NCBI RefSeq assembly: GCF_020539525.1
Contig: NZ_JACDXX010000006.1
Span: 62,001-126,000, forward strand
Length of the DNA: 64,000 nucleotides
Origin: Pseudogemmobacter faecipullorum
GTDB lineage: Bacteria; Pseudomonadota; Alphaproteobacteria; Rhodobacterales; Rhodobacteraceae
Direction: 5' to 3'
The first letter of the stretch is position 1. The number at the start of each line of letters is the position of its first letter. A model generated the notes under the pieces. It was not told the DNA's origin. It saw nothing but the letters and a program-made list of their open reading frames with translations, and did not search any database. The position numbers and the translations under genes were made by a program. This document shows, in pieces, positions 1 to 7,606 of this stretch.

Positions 1-122
1 GGCTGATCCATCAGAGCCAGGCCACCCTGTTCCTTGCCCCCGGGGCGGACTGGGCGGCGGCTGAGCGCAAAACACTTGCCGCGCTTGCGGTGAAGCTGGG
101 GCTTGCTGCCCCGGCTTTCTGA
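1..122 (+). CDS. C-terminal fragment of an unidentified protein (cut by window start)
   Basis: An open frame runs from the window edge (first full codon at 3) to a TGA at 120-122 and encodes 39 residues that include ATLFLAPGADWAAAERKT and end in LGLAAPAF. Codon choice is GC-rich at third positions, as in neighbouring genes. It converges on allA with a gap of about 50 bases that holds a 7-bp inverted repeat (148-154 with 160-166) without a useful T-run. Too little is left to assign a family. Purine catabolism would fit the neighbour, but that is only a guess. Confidence 0.5.
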   Translation, partial: LIHQSQATLFLAPGADWAAAERKTLAALAVKLGLAAPAF

Positions 123-170
123 AGATCATCTGGCGGGTCCGGCTTTTGGGGGCGTTGATCGCCCCCACCC

Positions 171-644
171 TCACTCCACGACCCTCCAGGGCTCAGAATA
201 GCGATATTCCTCAAGGTTCGGCCCCGGCCCGATCCGGTCGACCACCGCGAACAGCCCGGGCGGTGAAAGCGGCGTCAGCACGCCATGCCAGGTGCCACGA
301 TGCAGATTGACCGCCTCGGCGCCGCTGGTGCGGAAGGCGCGCGGGCGTTCCCCGGGAGCATCGGCCACGATCACCAGAAAAGGCAGGCCGTAAAGCGGGA
401 TAAAGGCCTGCGAGCCCTCGGGATGGCGCTCAATCAGGTCAAAAAGGTAGGGTAGCTGGCGCGGCTCGGCCGAGAAGATCGAAATTCCGGCCCGGCCCGC
501 AGGGTCAAACTCCAGCCGCGCCCGGTCATGATGGCGCCGGCACAGCCCGTCATTGATCAGCCTGTAATCGCCATTGGCATCGAGCAGATCGCCATAGGGG
601 GCAAAAGCCGCCTCGCTGATCGGTTCAATTCTGATGTCGCGCAA
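171..644 (-). CDS. allA: Ureidoglycolate lyase
   Basis: The 157-residue product matches the AllA family in length and motifs: PYGD near residues 16-19, GSQAFIPL near 77-84 and NLHRGTWHGVLTPL near 112-125 in the cupin-like barrel. The family splits ureidoglycolate into glyoxylate and urea in the cytoplasm, the last step of allantoin breakdown. The start is the ATG at 642-644. Bases 645-896 upstream hold no gene that I can support and should carry its promoter. No other allantoin gene is visible, so the rest of the pathway may lie to the left of the window. Confidence 0.88.
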   Translation of the reverse strand: MRDIRIEPISEAAFAPYGDLLDANGDYRLINDGLCRRHHDRARLEFDPAGRAGISIFSAEPRQLPYLFDLIERHPEGSQAFIPLYGLPFLVIVADAPGERPRAFRTSGAEAVNLHRGTWHGVLTPLSPPGLFAVVDRIGPGPNLEEYRYSEPWRVVE

Positions 645-896
645 TTTCGCCTCTCCGCCCGCTGCCCGTCAGGGCCAGCCTCGCACAGAGCTGCGCCACA
701 GCATAGTCACTGAATAGCCGGCGTTTCATGGAGGTCTTGTTTGAGAATTTTGAGGCCATGAGGCATGAGGAGTACAGGTGCTTTCAGCCACGACTTCAGC
801 CGCGAAGCGGTCGCACAGGTATCGACATGCTGCCTGCAGAGGTTTCAGCGGGCTTATGGCAGCTCTGGATCCATAATAGGACAGGGATCAGGTTGA

Positions 897-2060
897 TCAG
901 CTGCCGCGAAGTACGATCGCGGGATCAATTCTGGCGGCGGTAATGGCAGGAGCCAGTCCTCCCAATATGCCAACGGCCAGGAAAATGACCGCCAGTTGCA
1001 GAAGATCGGCAGGTGAAACAACCGCATGAACCGTAGGGGCCAGCAATGCGGCCTTCTGCATAATTGTGATGAGCGAATAACCGAGATATCTGCCGCCGCA
1101 TATACCCGTCAGCAAACCAGCAAGAACCACTATTGCGATCTCGGTTTGAATATGACCGATGATCTGCCATTGCGTTGCCCCTATTGCGCGGCGAATGGCT
1201 ATTTCCCGGCGCTGCTCAGAGACCGAGAACATGAAGGTTGTGGCAATGGCGAAAGCGCAAAGAGCCAGTGCGATGCCGCCGATTGAGGCGGATACGAAAT
1301 TGTAAATTGCCAGTACATCAGCCGCACGCCCGGCGTGATGCCTGCTCGACCAGATTTCTATCGGCTCGTCTTCCAGCCAGTCTGCCAGATATGCACGCAG
1401 ATCAGACTCGCTCAAAGGGCTCAGGGCAGCATGTAAATAACTGCTCCAGATGATCGTTTCCTCTGCCATGATCCTGTCGCGGGCAACAAGGCGCAAAACA
1501 GCCCGGTCAAGGGTCCAGAAGGGGGGACGGATCTCGCCATCAAAGACCCCGGCAAGTCTGCAACGCGTTGTGCCAAAATGCAGCCAGCCGGGCATCTGGC
1601 CCTGCAGCTGATCTGCAAGACTGCGTCCAATCAGGCAGCTTCCGGGCTCTGCTGGGCCATCGGGGCTGAGGCCAAGCCGGTATGCAAAAGGGAAATGCGG
1701 ATCGGTTGTCATGATTTCTACCATGCCTGCATCCGGCAGTTCAGCAACCAAAGAGAACTGCCGCGAATATGGCGAGACCGAGATTTCCTCTCCGGCAAAG
1801 GCGGCAGTGAGACCTTCCTCCATCCATTGGCCGATGTGGTCCGCATCCGCATGACCCCGGCTGACCTTCTGTGCAAAGAGCATGGGGAAGGTCATGATTG
1901 CCTCATGATAGAGGCTCGCGCGAATGCGCAGCTCAAAGCCTTCGGTCGCAGCAGCAGTGATGATGCGATTGGCCAGAGTGACTGCGAAACAGGCTGAGAC
2001 AAGGCAAAAGATCAATATCCTGCGCAGCATTACCCGATGGAGGGGGCCCCTTGCCTTCAT
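897..2060 (-). CDS. ABC exporter permease, MacB/FtsX fold
   Basis: A 387-residue inner-membrane protein with an N-terminal membrane segment (about 12-30), a large periplasmic domain (about 35-250), and three C-terminal membrane segments (about 256-280, 303-325, 352-375). The cytoplasmic loop after the second segment reads REIAIRRAIGAT (285-296), the coupling element of FtsX/MacB/LolC permeases, and the end (ARIDPAIVLRG) is also typical. The start codon overlaps the stop of the ATPase gene in an ATGA, so the two are translationally coupled. It is the last gene of a five-gene operon. In MacB the ATPase is fused to the permease; here it is separate. The substrate is unknown. Confidence 0.85.
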   Translation of the reverse strand: MKARGPLHRVMLRRILIFCLVSACFAVTLANRIITAAATEGFELRIRASLYHEAIMTFPMLFAQKVSRGHADADHIGQWMEEGLTAAFAGEEISVSPYSRQFSLVAELPDAGMVEIMTTDPHFPFAYRLGLSPDGPAEPGSCLIGRSLADQLQGQMPGWLHFGTTRCRLAGVFDGEIRPPFWTLDRAVLRLVARDRIMAEETIIWSSYLHAALSPLSESDLRAYLADWLEDEPIEIWSSRHHAGRAADVLAIYNFVSASIGGIALALCAFAIATTFMFSVSEQRREIAIRRAIGATQWQIIGHIQTEIAIVVLAGLLTGICGGRYLGYSLITIMQKAALLAPTVHAVVSPADLLQLAVIFLAVGILGGLAPAITAARIDPAIVLRGS

Positions 2061-2746
2061 GCCCAGGTCTCGCGCAGCCGGCCGTCCCGCAGCAGCATCA
2101 CGCGGTCGAACTGACGAGCGTGGCGGTGGTTATGTGTCACCATGACAAGGCTGTGCGGGCTGTCCTCGCCACGGCCAAGGATCATCTCCAGAACCGCAGT
2201 TCCGGTATGGGGATCGAGGCTGCCGGTCGGCTCATCCGCCAGGATCAGGCGGGGCTTATGGATGGTTGCACGCGCAAAGGCCACACGTTGCTTTTCTCCG
2301 CCCGAAAGCGCGCTGGCCGGCACAGCCGCAAGATGCGTAAGATTAAGGGCTGCCAGTCGTTCTGACGCCCGCTGGCTGGCCGTTTCAGACCGGATACCGT
2401 CCAGCCGCAGGGGCAGTGCGATATTGGCAAGCGCGGTCAGCCCTTCGATCAGGGCATAATCCTGAAAAATGAATCCCAGGTCCCGGCGACGCAGGCGGGC
2501 CCGTACCCGATCTGCGGCACCCGCCGGATCAATGCCGAAAAGCTGGACCTGCCCGGCATCGGGGCGCCGAAAGCCGCTGATCACCTCAAGCAGCGTGGTC
2601 TTACCCGAGCCACTTTCACCAAGAATGCAAACACGCTCTTTCGGCGCGACCCTGAGGTCGGCATGGTCCAGCACCAGGCGGAGCTGCTGGATAGCATGGC
2701 GCACCACAACCTGTTCAAGCAGCAGAGGCAATGGTGAGCTATTCAT
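2057..2746 (-). CDS. ABC exporter ATPase, LolD/MacB-type
   Basis: The nucleotide-binding subunit pairs with the permease that follows. From the ATG at 2746 it has 229 residues with Walker A GESGSGKT (about 43-50), signature LSGGEKQRVAFARA, Walker B LILADEPTGSLD and a switch His in VMVTHNH. This sequence type belongs to the LolD/MacB/FtsE branch. A GTG at 2755 is also possible, but an AAAGGG sequence about nine bases before the ATG favours the latter. The start overlaps the end of the outer membrane factor gene by 8 bases. It should hydrolyse ATP to drive mechanotransmission-type export through a tripartite system. Confidence 0.88.
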   Translation of the reverse strand: MNSSPLPLLLEQVVVRHAIQQLRLVLDHADLRVAPKERVCILGESGSGKTTLLEVISGFRRPDAGQVQLFGIDPAGAADRVRARLRRRDLGFIFQDYALIEGLTALANIALPLRLDGIRSETASQRASERLAALNLTHLAAVPASALSGGEKQRVAFARATIHKPRLILADEPTGSLDPHTGTAVLEMILGRGEDSPHSLVMVTHNHRHARQFDRVMLLRDGRLRETWA

Positions 2747-4007
2747 GGGCCACACCCTTTTTCGCAGCTGTGCTAGTCTGTGGTCCGGCTGAGATGCACA
2801 AAAGGGCCAGCCCTGCTTTAAGATGCTCCTGCTTCAGCTGGATACGGCGCTTTTCCAGATCAAAGAGCTTTGAGGAAACATCCGCAGCGCATCCGCTATC
2901 TGCGGTGGCGGGAGGGATTAATGCGGCCCGCGCCAGATCTGCCTCGGCAAGGGCAAGCGTCATCCCGGCATGGGCCAGCATGAAGGCTGCTTTGCTTTCA
3001 CGAGCCGCAATCAGCGCATTGGCCACCGCAATTCTTGCCCTTTGCACCTGCCGGTCGCCTCTGCCCTGATCAATGAGCGGCGTTATCAGATTAATCAGAA
3101 GTTCCAGCCGGGCCGGGCTGTCCGGCCCTAACTGACCGGGCACAATGCCGGACAGCGTGATCCATCGGTCAATGCGGGCGGCGTTCAGGCCCTCGCCGGC
3201 AATCTGGTGCAAAATGGCATTTCTGGTCTCCAGCGCCGATCCGGCATAGCATTGCGCGGCACTCCGGGAGTGCAATGGATCTGGGTGCAGGTCGGAAATT
3301 CGCAGATCCCGGCGGAAAGGCGCGCCACCTGTGCTATGCGCAAGACTGGCGAGACGCGCCTCATACATCCTCTGCTGTGCTGAATGGGCGGATTTGCGAC
3401 GCTGCAGCACGGCCTCCCGGGCAGAAACCTCTTCCCTGGTTACGGTTCCGAGCGACAGCTCGCTTCGCATCTCATTCATGCGGCAGCTCTCTGCGCCAAG
3501 GCTCAGACTTGCCTCTTCAAGGGCGAGGCCAATGCTGAGGCTATCCTCCAGTTGATCAAGCAGCTGCTTTTCAGCGCTTTGTCTGGCAAGCGCGCTTTCC
3601 TGTGCAGTCAGGATCGCGAATGTCTCGGGAGTTTTCAGGAACAGAACATACATTGCCCGGATAAAATCCCATTCAATAATAAAGGCATGATTGCGCCCTC
3701 TGACGGAAAATCCGCCGCTTTCATTCCATTGGGCTGTGCCCTGAGCAATAATGCTGAGGCGAGGCAATGCTCCGCGACGCAGCTGATCCAGATCCAGCAA
3801 AAGCTCTGCCTCGCGCAGGCGGGCCTGGTGAAAGGCTATGCCGTACCGGCGGGCATGATCGCCAAAAGGCAGGGCTTTTGCGGTTCTGTCCTGCGCCAGA
3901 TCAATGCTGACCTGATCAATCAGTCCTTCCGCGCGGTCATAGTCCGGCGCCGCGCAAGCGGCACAAAAGGCAATTACAGGCCATAGGAAACGCGAATGCA
4001 GCTTCAT
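2739..4007 (-). CDS. TolC-like outer membrane efflux protein
   Basis: The 422-residue product has an N-terminal hydrophobic segment ending in several Ala and Cys residues (signal peptide; the Cys near residue 19 might be lipidated, but the lipobox is poor). Long Ala/Leu/Arg/Glu-rich helices follow in two similar halves, the layout of TolC-family outer membrane factors. Overall similarity to TolC looks weak, so the call rests on helix pattern plus context: membrane fusion protein before it, ABC ATPase and permease after it. It overlaps the fusion-protein gene in an ATGA and the ATPase gene by 8 bases. It should form the outer membrane duct of the exporter. Confidence 0.68.
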   Translation of the reverse strand: MKLHSRFLWPVIAFCAACAAPDYDRAEGLIDQVSIDLAQDRTAKALPFGDHARRYGIAFHQARLREAELLLDLDQLRRGALPRLSIIAQGTAQWNESGGFSVRGRNHAFIIEWDFIRAMYVLFLKTPETFAILTAQESALARQSAEKQLLDQLEDSLSIGLALEEASLSLGAESCRMNEMRSELSLGTVTREEVSAREAVLQRRKSAHSAQQRMYEARLASLAHSTGGAPFRRDLRISDLHPDPLHSRSAAQCYAGSALETRNAILHQIAGEGLNAARIDRWITLSGIVPGQLGPDSPARLELLINLITPLIDQGRGDRQVQRARIAVANALIAARESKAAFMLAHAGMTLALAEADLARAALIPPATADSGCAADVSSKLFDLEKRRIQLKQEHLKAGLALLCISAGPQTSTAAKKGVAHE

Positions 4008-5035
4008 GGCGCAGCCTCAGCGAATGCTTCAAACAGGCAGCTGGCCGATTGCGGCTCGGCTTCTGGTGTTGTCGGGTCGAAGCTGATCTCAACCTCGTGC
4101 GTGCTCCCATCCGGCAGGGGGCTGCGAAGGGCCGAAATACGCGTGACCTGCCCGGTCAGATGGCTCGCCTCCAGAGAGAGGCGGGCGATGACACGCCTGT
4201 TTGTGAAAAGTGACAGATCGCGAACATTTATCGCAATTTTTGCACGGAACATGCCTGGGTGAGCGAGGCTGATCACATGTTCGCCGCGCCGTACCGCGAC
4301 CAGGGCACCTGTCGTCAGCGCAGGGGCAATAAAACTGATTACGCCAGCGGTTTCGCTGCGCAGCTGAAGCGCGTCAATCTGCTCCTGAACTGCTTTCCTT
4401 TCTCGGGCGAGGAATGCATGTTCCAGCTGTAATTCGGTCAGTTTGAGAGAAAATTCTGCTTCCAGCAGCGCGAGGGCAGGTGCGATCTGCGCGGCAAGGT
4501 CCTCAGCTTCGGCCAGCTGATCTCTGGCCATCTGCAAAGACAGACTGTCCAGCCTGCCTTCCGCATGACGGGTGGCGGCAAGGGCCGCTGCCTCGCCTGC
4601 GCGCGCGAGCTTTCGCGAAACAGATCGGTGCTCAGTTTTATGGCGTGCCAGAGCGGCCTCCTGGCTGGCCTCGGTGAGGCGGAGCCGATCCGAAAGGCCA
4701 AGGGCGCGCAGATCCAGCATGTCCAGCTGCGAGCGCTCATCCTCGGCGCGGTAGGTCAGAAGAACGGTTTTCTGTCCGACCCGGTCAGAAACCGTCAGAC
4801 CGGTCGAGGCAAAACCATCGCGAAGGGCGATCAGCGGCCGTTCTTCGGCCCAGTCAAGAAAGCATGTCCGGTATGTCGTGGAACCAGTCCCTGCCCCTGT
4901 GGGAGCAGGGGCAGGCGACAGCGCAGCGGTTTGGACCGGGGGCCCGGTCTGGAGCGGACTTCTGCCAGATCCTGCTGCGATGGCGCCTGCCAGCGCCATC
5001 GCAGCAATTCCGGCTACCTTAAGAAAACGCAGCAT
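4004..5035 (-). CDS. Membrane fusion protein (HlyD/MacA-like periplasmic adaptor)
   Basis: A 343-residue protein with an N-terminal membrane anchor (about 5-22), a Pro/Ala-rich linker, a long Arg/Glu/Ala/Leu-rich coiled-coil stretch (about 110-205) and a C-terminal beta-rich part with ISFIAPALTTGALVAVRRGE, the lipoyl/beta-barrel signature region of adaptor proteins. Two Cys residues, in YRTCFLDW and SASCLF, could form a disulfide in the periplasm. The start is the ATG at 5035; a GTG three bases earlier in frame (5038) is possible. It begins 11 bases after the lipoprotein stop codon and bridges the permease to the outer membrane factor. Confidence 0.75.
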   Translation of the reverse strand: MLRFLKVAGIAAMALAGAIAAGSGRSPLQTGPPVQTAALSPAPAPTGAGTGSTTYRTCFLDWAEERPLIALRDGFASTGLTVSDRVGQKTVLLTYRAEDERSQLDMLDLRALGLSDRLRLTEASQEAALARHKTEHRSVSRKLARAGEAAALAATRHAEGRLDSLSLQMARDQLAEAEDLAAQIAPALALLEAEFSLKLTELQLEHAFLARERKAVQEQIDALQLRSETAGVISFIAPALTTGALVAVRRGEHVISLAHPGMFRAKIAINVRDLSLFTNRRVIARLSLEASHLTGQVTRISALRSPLPDGSTHEVEISFDPTTPEAEPQSASCLFEAFAEAAP

Positions 5036-5046
5036 CACAGGTTGCG

Positions 5047-5388
5047 TCAGGGGGCGCAGCCGATCTGCTGCACCATGCTGCGCGCCAGCCCCGCCGTACG
5101 GGCGTGGTTGTCGTAAAGCTGTTCAAGCGTGGATGCTGCAGTGCCCGCGCGGGCATTTTCAACATAGACCTGGTAATAGGATTCTGAGGCCTGGCATGTT
5201 GTTTGCGTCTGCACATTCTGGCAGTTCGACGGGCAGGTATAGGCACGCGGCCGGACTGTAACACTTCCGCCACCAGTGCCACCGGAACCACCAGTGCCGC
5301 TGCTGTAATCATCAGAACTGCCAGTGTCATAGCAGCCCGCAAGCAAAAGAATTGTAGCGAGGGTCAGGCTGAACTTTATATTTTTCAA
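5047..5388 (-). CDS. Small Cys-containing lipoprotein, first gene of the exporter operon
   Basis: The 113-residue product starts with TTG at 5386-5388, chosen because an AGGAGT ribosome-binding site lies seven bases before it. A lipoprotein signal ends in LLLAGC (lipidated Cys about residue 19). A Ser/Gly/Asp-rich linker follows, then a domain with CPSNC, one Cys in TTCQA and one in QQIGCAP, enough for two disulfides. I recognise no family. It is the first gene of the operon encoding a complete tripartite ABC exporter. It may be the cargo, an accessory lipoprotein of the complex, or a sensor; the sequence does not decide between these. Confidence 0.72.
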   Translation of the reverse strand: MKNIKFSLTLATILLLAGCYDTGSSDDYSSGTGGSGGTGGGSVTVRPRAYTCPSNCQNVQTQTTCQASESYYQVYVENARAGTAASTLEQLYDNHARTAGLARSMVQQIGCAP

Positions 5389-5410
5389 GGTGTTACTCCT
5401 GATTTGTTCA

Positions 5411-5447
5411 GCCGGGCAGAGGAGGGGGGTCTCCTGATCTGCCCGGC
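5411..5447 (-). promoter_or_regulatory. Leader hairpin upstream of the exporter operon
   Basis: Perfect 10-base arms (5411-5420 GCCGGGCAGA and 5438-5447 TCTGCCCGGC) enclose a further GGAG/CTCC pairing at 5421-5424 and 5431-5434. It lies 22 bases upstream of the TTG start, in the expected 5' untranslated region. It has no T-run, so it is more likely an mRNA-stabilising or translation-controlling structure, or a protein-binding site, than a terminator. Confidence 0.4.
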
Positions 5448-5498
5448 CAGAACCGTTTGATCAGCGAAGAGCTAACACTCAGGGCCAGCGGCGGGCTG

Positions 5499-5512
5499 CA
5501 CCCATATGGGTG
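5499..5512. promoter_or_regulatory. Palindromic operator, proximal copy
   Basis: CACCCATATGGGTG is a perfect 14-bp palindrome followed by AAG. A second copy with the same arms and the same AAG flank lies 62 bp away (5561-5574). Both lie between the LuxR-type gene and the exporter operon, 111 and 173 bases upstream of the TTG start. A dimeric regulator, most simply the adjacent LuxR-type protein, would fit. Confidence 0.6.
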
Positions 5513-5560
5513 AAGAGCCGGTCTGATGGCAAAGAAAACCGGCGTGGCGCGCAGCTCCGT

Positions 5561-5574
5561 CACCCGTACGGGTG
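5561..5574. promoter_or_regulatory. Palindromic operator, distal copy
   Basis: CACCCGTACGGGTG is a perfect 14-bp palindrome differing from the copy at 5499-5512 only in one symmetric base pair of the centre. Centre-to-centre spacing is 62 bp, close to six helical turns, so both would face the same side of the DNA. This is a classic arrangement for cooperative binding. Confidence 0.6.
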
Positions 5575-5635
5575 AAGCGACATCAGCCTGTATGGCGCAA
5601 GTCTCTGCAGAGGCTTGATAGGGATGCGCATGATG

Positions 5636-6724
5636 TCAGAGGGGATCGAGACCTGCGAGACCAGTGGCCATGCGGATAAGCTGTGGCTGGCCGTTGGAGC
5701 CTGTTTTCGAGAAGACAGATTTCAGCTGGCTGCGCACCGTCTCTACCGAAAGCGAGGCAGCCGCCGCGATTTCCGCTGGCCGCTGTCCGTCAAGGATGGC
5801 GGTAAGCACCCTTGTTTCTGCAGGCGTCAGGCCAAAGCGTCGGGCAAATTCCAGCACCTGTGGCGCGGTCCGCACCAGAGCCGGAGTGAAAACGACAGCC
5901 ACGGTCTGGCCGCAGAAGGCCAGGTTTCCCTCATTCTGACCAACCGGCATCAGGGTGATATGAAAACCGTTGTCCTGATGGGTGATGGGCAGAACATCCC
6001 GCGGGCCAAGCTGCATTTGCTGCAGTGCGGACTGGATCCCGGGATTGCGAAACCGCAGCGTGGCATTTGGCGCAAGATATGCAGCCTGGCCATCCGAAAG
6101 GTATTTTTCGGCGAGAATGCTGATATGGCTGGCCCGGCCCACCGGGTCGACAAGGGCAAAGCCAGCCCCGCCGGTTTCGCTCAGCCAGTCCGTCAGATCC
6201 GCGCCGATGCCAGAAAGCTGGTTGCGTCTGTAAAACTCCGAAGCGCGGCGCAGATGGGGGGCGAGGCGGCTCAAAAGCCTTGCCCGCGCGGCATTGCGTT
6301 CTTCATCCACGTCACCGCTGAGGGTAGAAAGCAGCATGAAACGGCTCTCTGTGCGCTCAATGGTGACGCCGACGCCAGTTTCCTGGTCAAAGCGACGCAG
6401 GAAGTCGTTGTAATATTCGGTCCGGTGGAATTTGTCCCGCGCGACCAGCTGCTCGCCGACGATTGCAGTGCCAACCGGCGTGCGCCCGACCTGCCACATC
6501 CAGGGATTCAATGCCCCATAATGGCTGAGATATTCCCGCTGAGCCTCATCCGGGATGCCGGATTGAAGGGTGACTGCGCCTTTGCCGCACTGGCTGTCAT
6601 GAAAAAAAAGCGTGGTGCATTCCACATCCGCCAGTACCGCAAGGCGACGGATGAAATCTGCCCAGTGGGCCTCGCCGAGCAGGCAGGCATAGATCAGGGG
6701 TACAAGTTCGTCAGCAGCGTCCAT
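5636..6724 (-). CDS. LuxR-type transcriptional regulator
   Basis: The 362-residue protein ends in a LuxR/CsgD-type helix-turn-helix (about 298-355) with GLTPAETRVLTAILDG, EIAAAASLSVETVRSQLKSV and an Ile-Arg end. The N-terminal two thirds have no recognisable receiver or autoinducer-binding motif, although PAS/GAF-like folds are possible. It is transcribed towards the exporter operon, with 247 bases between its stop and that operon, including two palindromic operator-like sites. It is divergent from a lipoprotein gene at 6791. It probably controls one or both neighbours; the signal it senses is not visible. Confidence 0.82.
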   Translation of the reverse strand: MDAADELVPLIYACLLGEAHWADFIRRLAVLADVECTTLFFHDSQCGKGAVTLQSGIPDEAQREYLSHYGALNPWMWQVGRTPVGTAIVGEQLVARDKFHRTEYYNDFLRRFDQETGVGVTIERTESRFMLLSTLSGDVDEERNAARARLLSRLAPHLRRASEFYRRNQLSGIGADLTDWLSETGGAGFALVDPVGRASHISILAEKYLSDGQAAYLAPNATLRFRNPGIQSALQQMQLGPRDVLPITHQDNGFHITLMPVGQNEGNLAFCGQTVAVVFTPALVRTAPQVLEFARRFGLTPAETRVLTAILDGQRPAEIAAAASLSVETVRSQLKSVFSKTGSNGQPQLIRMATGLAGLDPL

Positions 6725-6790
6725 TTGAGACGAGGATCCCTTACCTGACTGGTTCTTGCTGAAATCAGAATCAAATTAAAAGGAGGAATG

Positions 6791-7180
6791 ATGAAACTGC
6801 ATATCACACTTTCACTGCTTTTGCTGAGTACCCTGGCAGGCTGTGTCGATGAAGCTGGCGGGAATGGCGGTTATCTCACGCATTCAGAGCATCAGCTGAA
6901 TATGGCTGAGACAGCGCAGGTCCAGAGCCGGATGAGCAGTCTGCTGAAACAGCCCGTTCAGCTTTCTGGTATGAAAGCGACCTATAGACTGAGCGATGGC
7001 GCTGTCCCCATATGTGGCTATGTCTCGAATGGCGCCTCCGCACCGGCTATTTTTGGCGGAGTGCTGAATCGCGGTGAGGGGGGTGCTTTCGCGCCCTATA
7101 ATGCTCCTGGGAAGGGGCAGGATCCGGCGCGTATCGCTGCGGTTCGTGGCTTTTGCCTGACCCATCATATTGCGATGTGA
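6791..7180 (+). CDS. Putative lipoprotein
   Basis: From the ATG at 6791 the product has 129 residues: a signal with lipobox STLAGC (Cys about residue 18), a short Gly-rich linker and a small domain with VPICGYVSNGASAPAIFGG and a second Cys near the end (RGFC). AGGAGG at 6781-6786 supports the start; an ATG at 6788 would be too close to it. The gene is divergent from the LuxR-type regulator with only 66 bases between them, so promoters overlap. The soluble part resembles small Rhodobacterales lipoproteins of unknown role. Confidence 0.7.
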   Translation: MKLHITLSLLLLSTLAGCVDEAGGNGGYLTHSEHQLNMAETAQVQSRMSSLLKQPVQLSGMKATYRLSDGAVPICGYVSNGASAPAIFGGVLNRGEGGAFAPYNAPGKGQDPARIAAVRGFCLTHHIAM

Positions 7181-7606
7181 GTTCTGCGCATAATTAAACC
7201 CGGATCCGGATTGAAACCCTTGTCCGGGATCTTCAGGCAATGGCGACAATTGGGGATATATGGCGTTTGCGAGGGGGATCTGTCGCCTGTTCCCCGGGCG
7301 CCGAAGTGATCCGGAGCAGGCGGCAGGCCTGTTGTGATATCATCGGTTCCCTTGCGCTTCAGCCAGGTCGCTGCGGCTGAGTTCCGGTTAAAAACCGATG
7401 CGGCCGATAGGTTCCGGCCCTCTCGCATGATGCGCAGATGTGCAGTATAGACCGCGGATCCGTTGCGCAGGCGACGCTCGGTGATGCTTCCCCTTTGCTA
7501 TCCGGGGCTCTGAAATTTGCTAAGACTAAGCAAATCAAGGAACGAAACAGACGGAATGCAGCAAAAACAAGGGAATTCAGAACAGGTTTGAAATCGGAGA
7601 CTGGTC
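7181..7606. other. Gene-free stretch upstream of dusA
   Basis: No frame here has a convincing ribosome-binding site with conserved-looking protein. Short inverted repeats occur: CCCGGA (7199-7204) with TCCGGG (7223-7228), and TTTGCT (7516-7521) with AGCAAA (7529-7534), the latter in an A-rich segment that probably carries the dusA promoter. Base composition is closer to the exporter block than to dusA. Confidence 0.4.

Noticed and set aside
148-166. GGGGGCG/CGCCCCC hairpin between the first two genes as a terminator
   Set aside because: No T-run on either strand downstream of the stem.
7199-7228. CCCGGA/TCCGGG inverted repeat as a terminator of the 6791 lipoprotein gene
   Set aside because: Only six paired bases, with no T-run after it.
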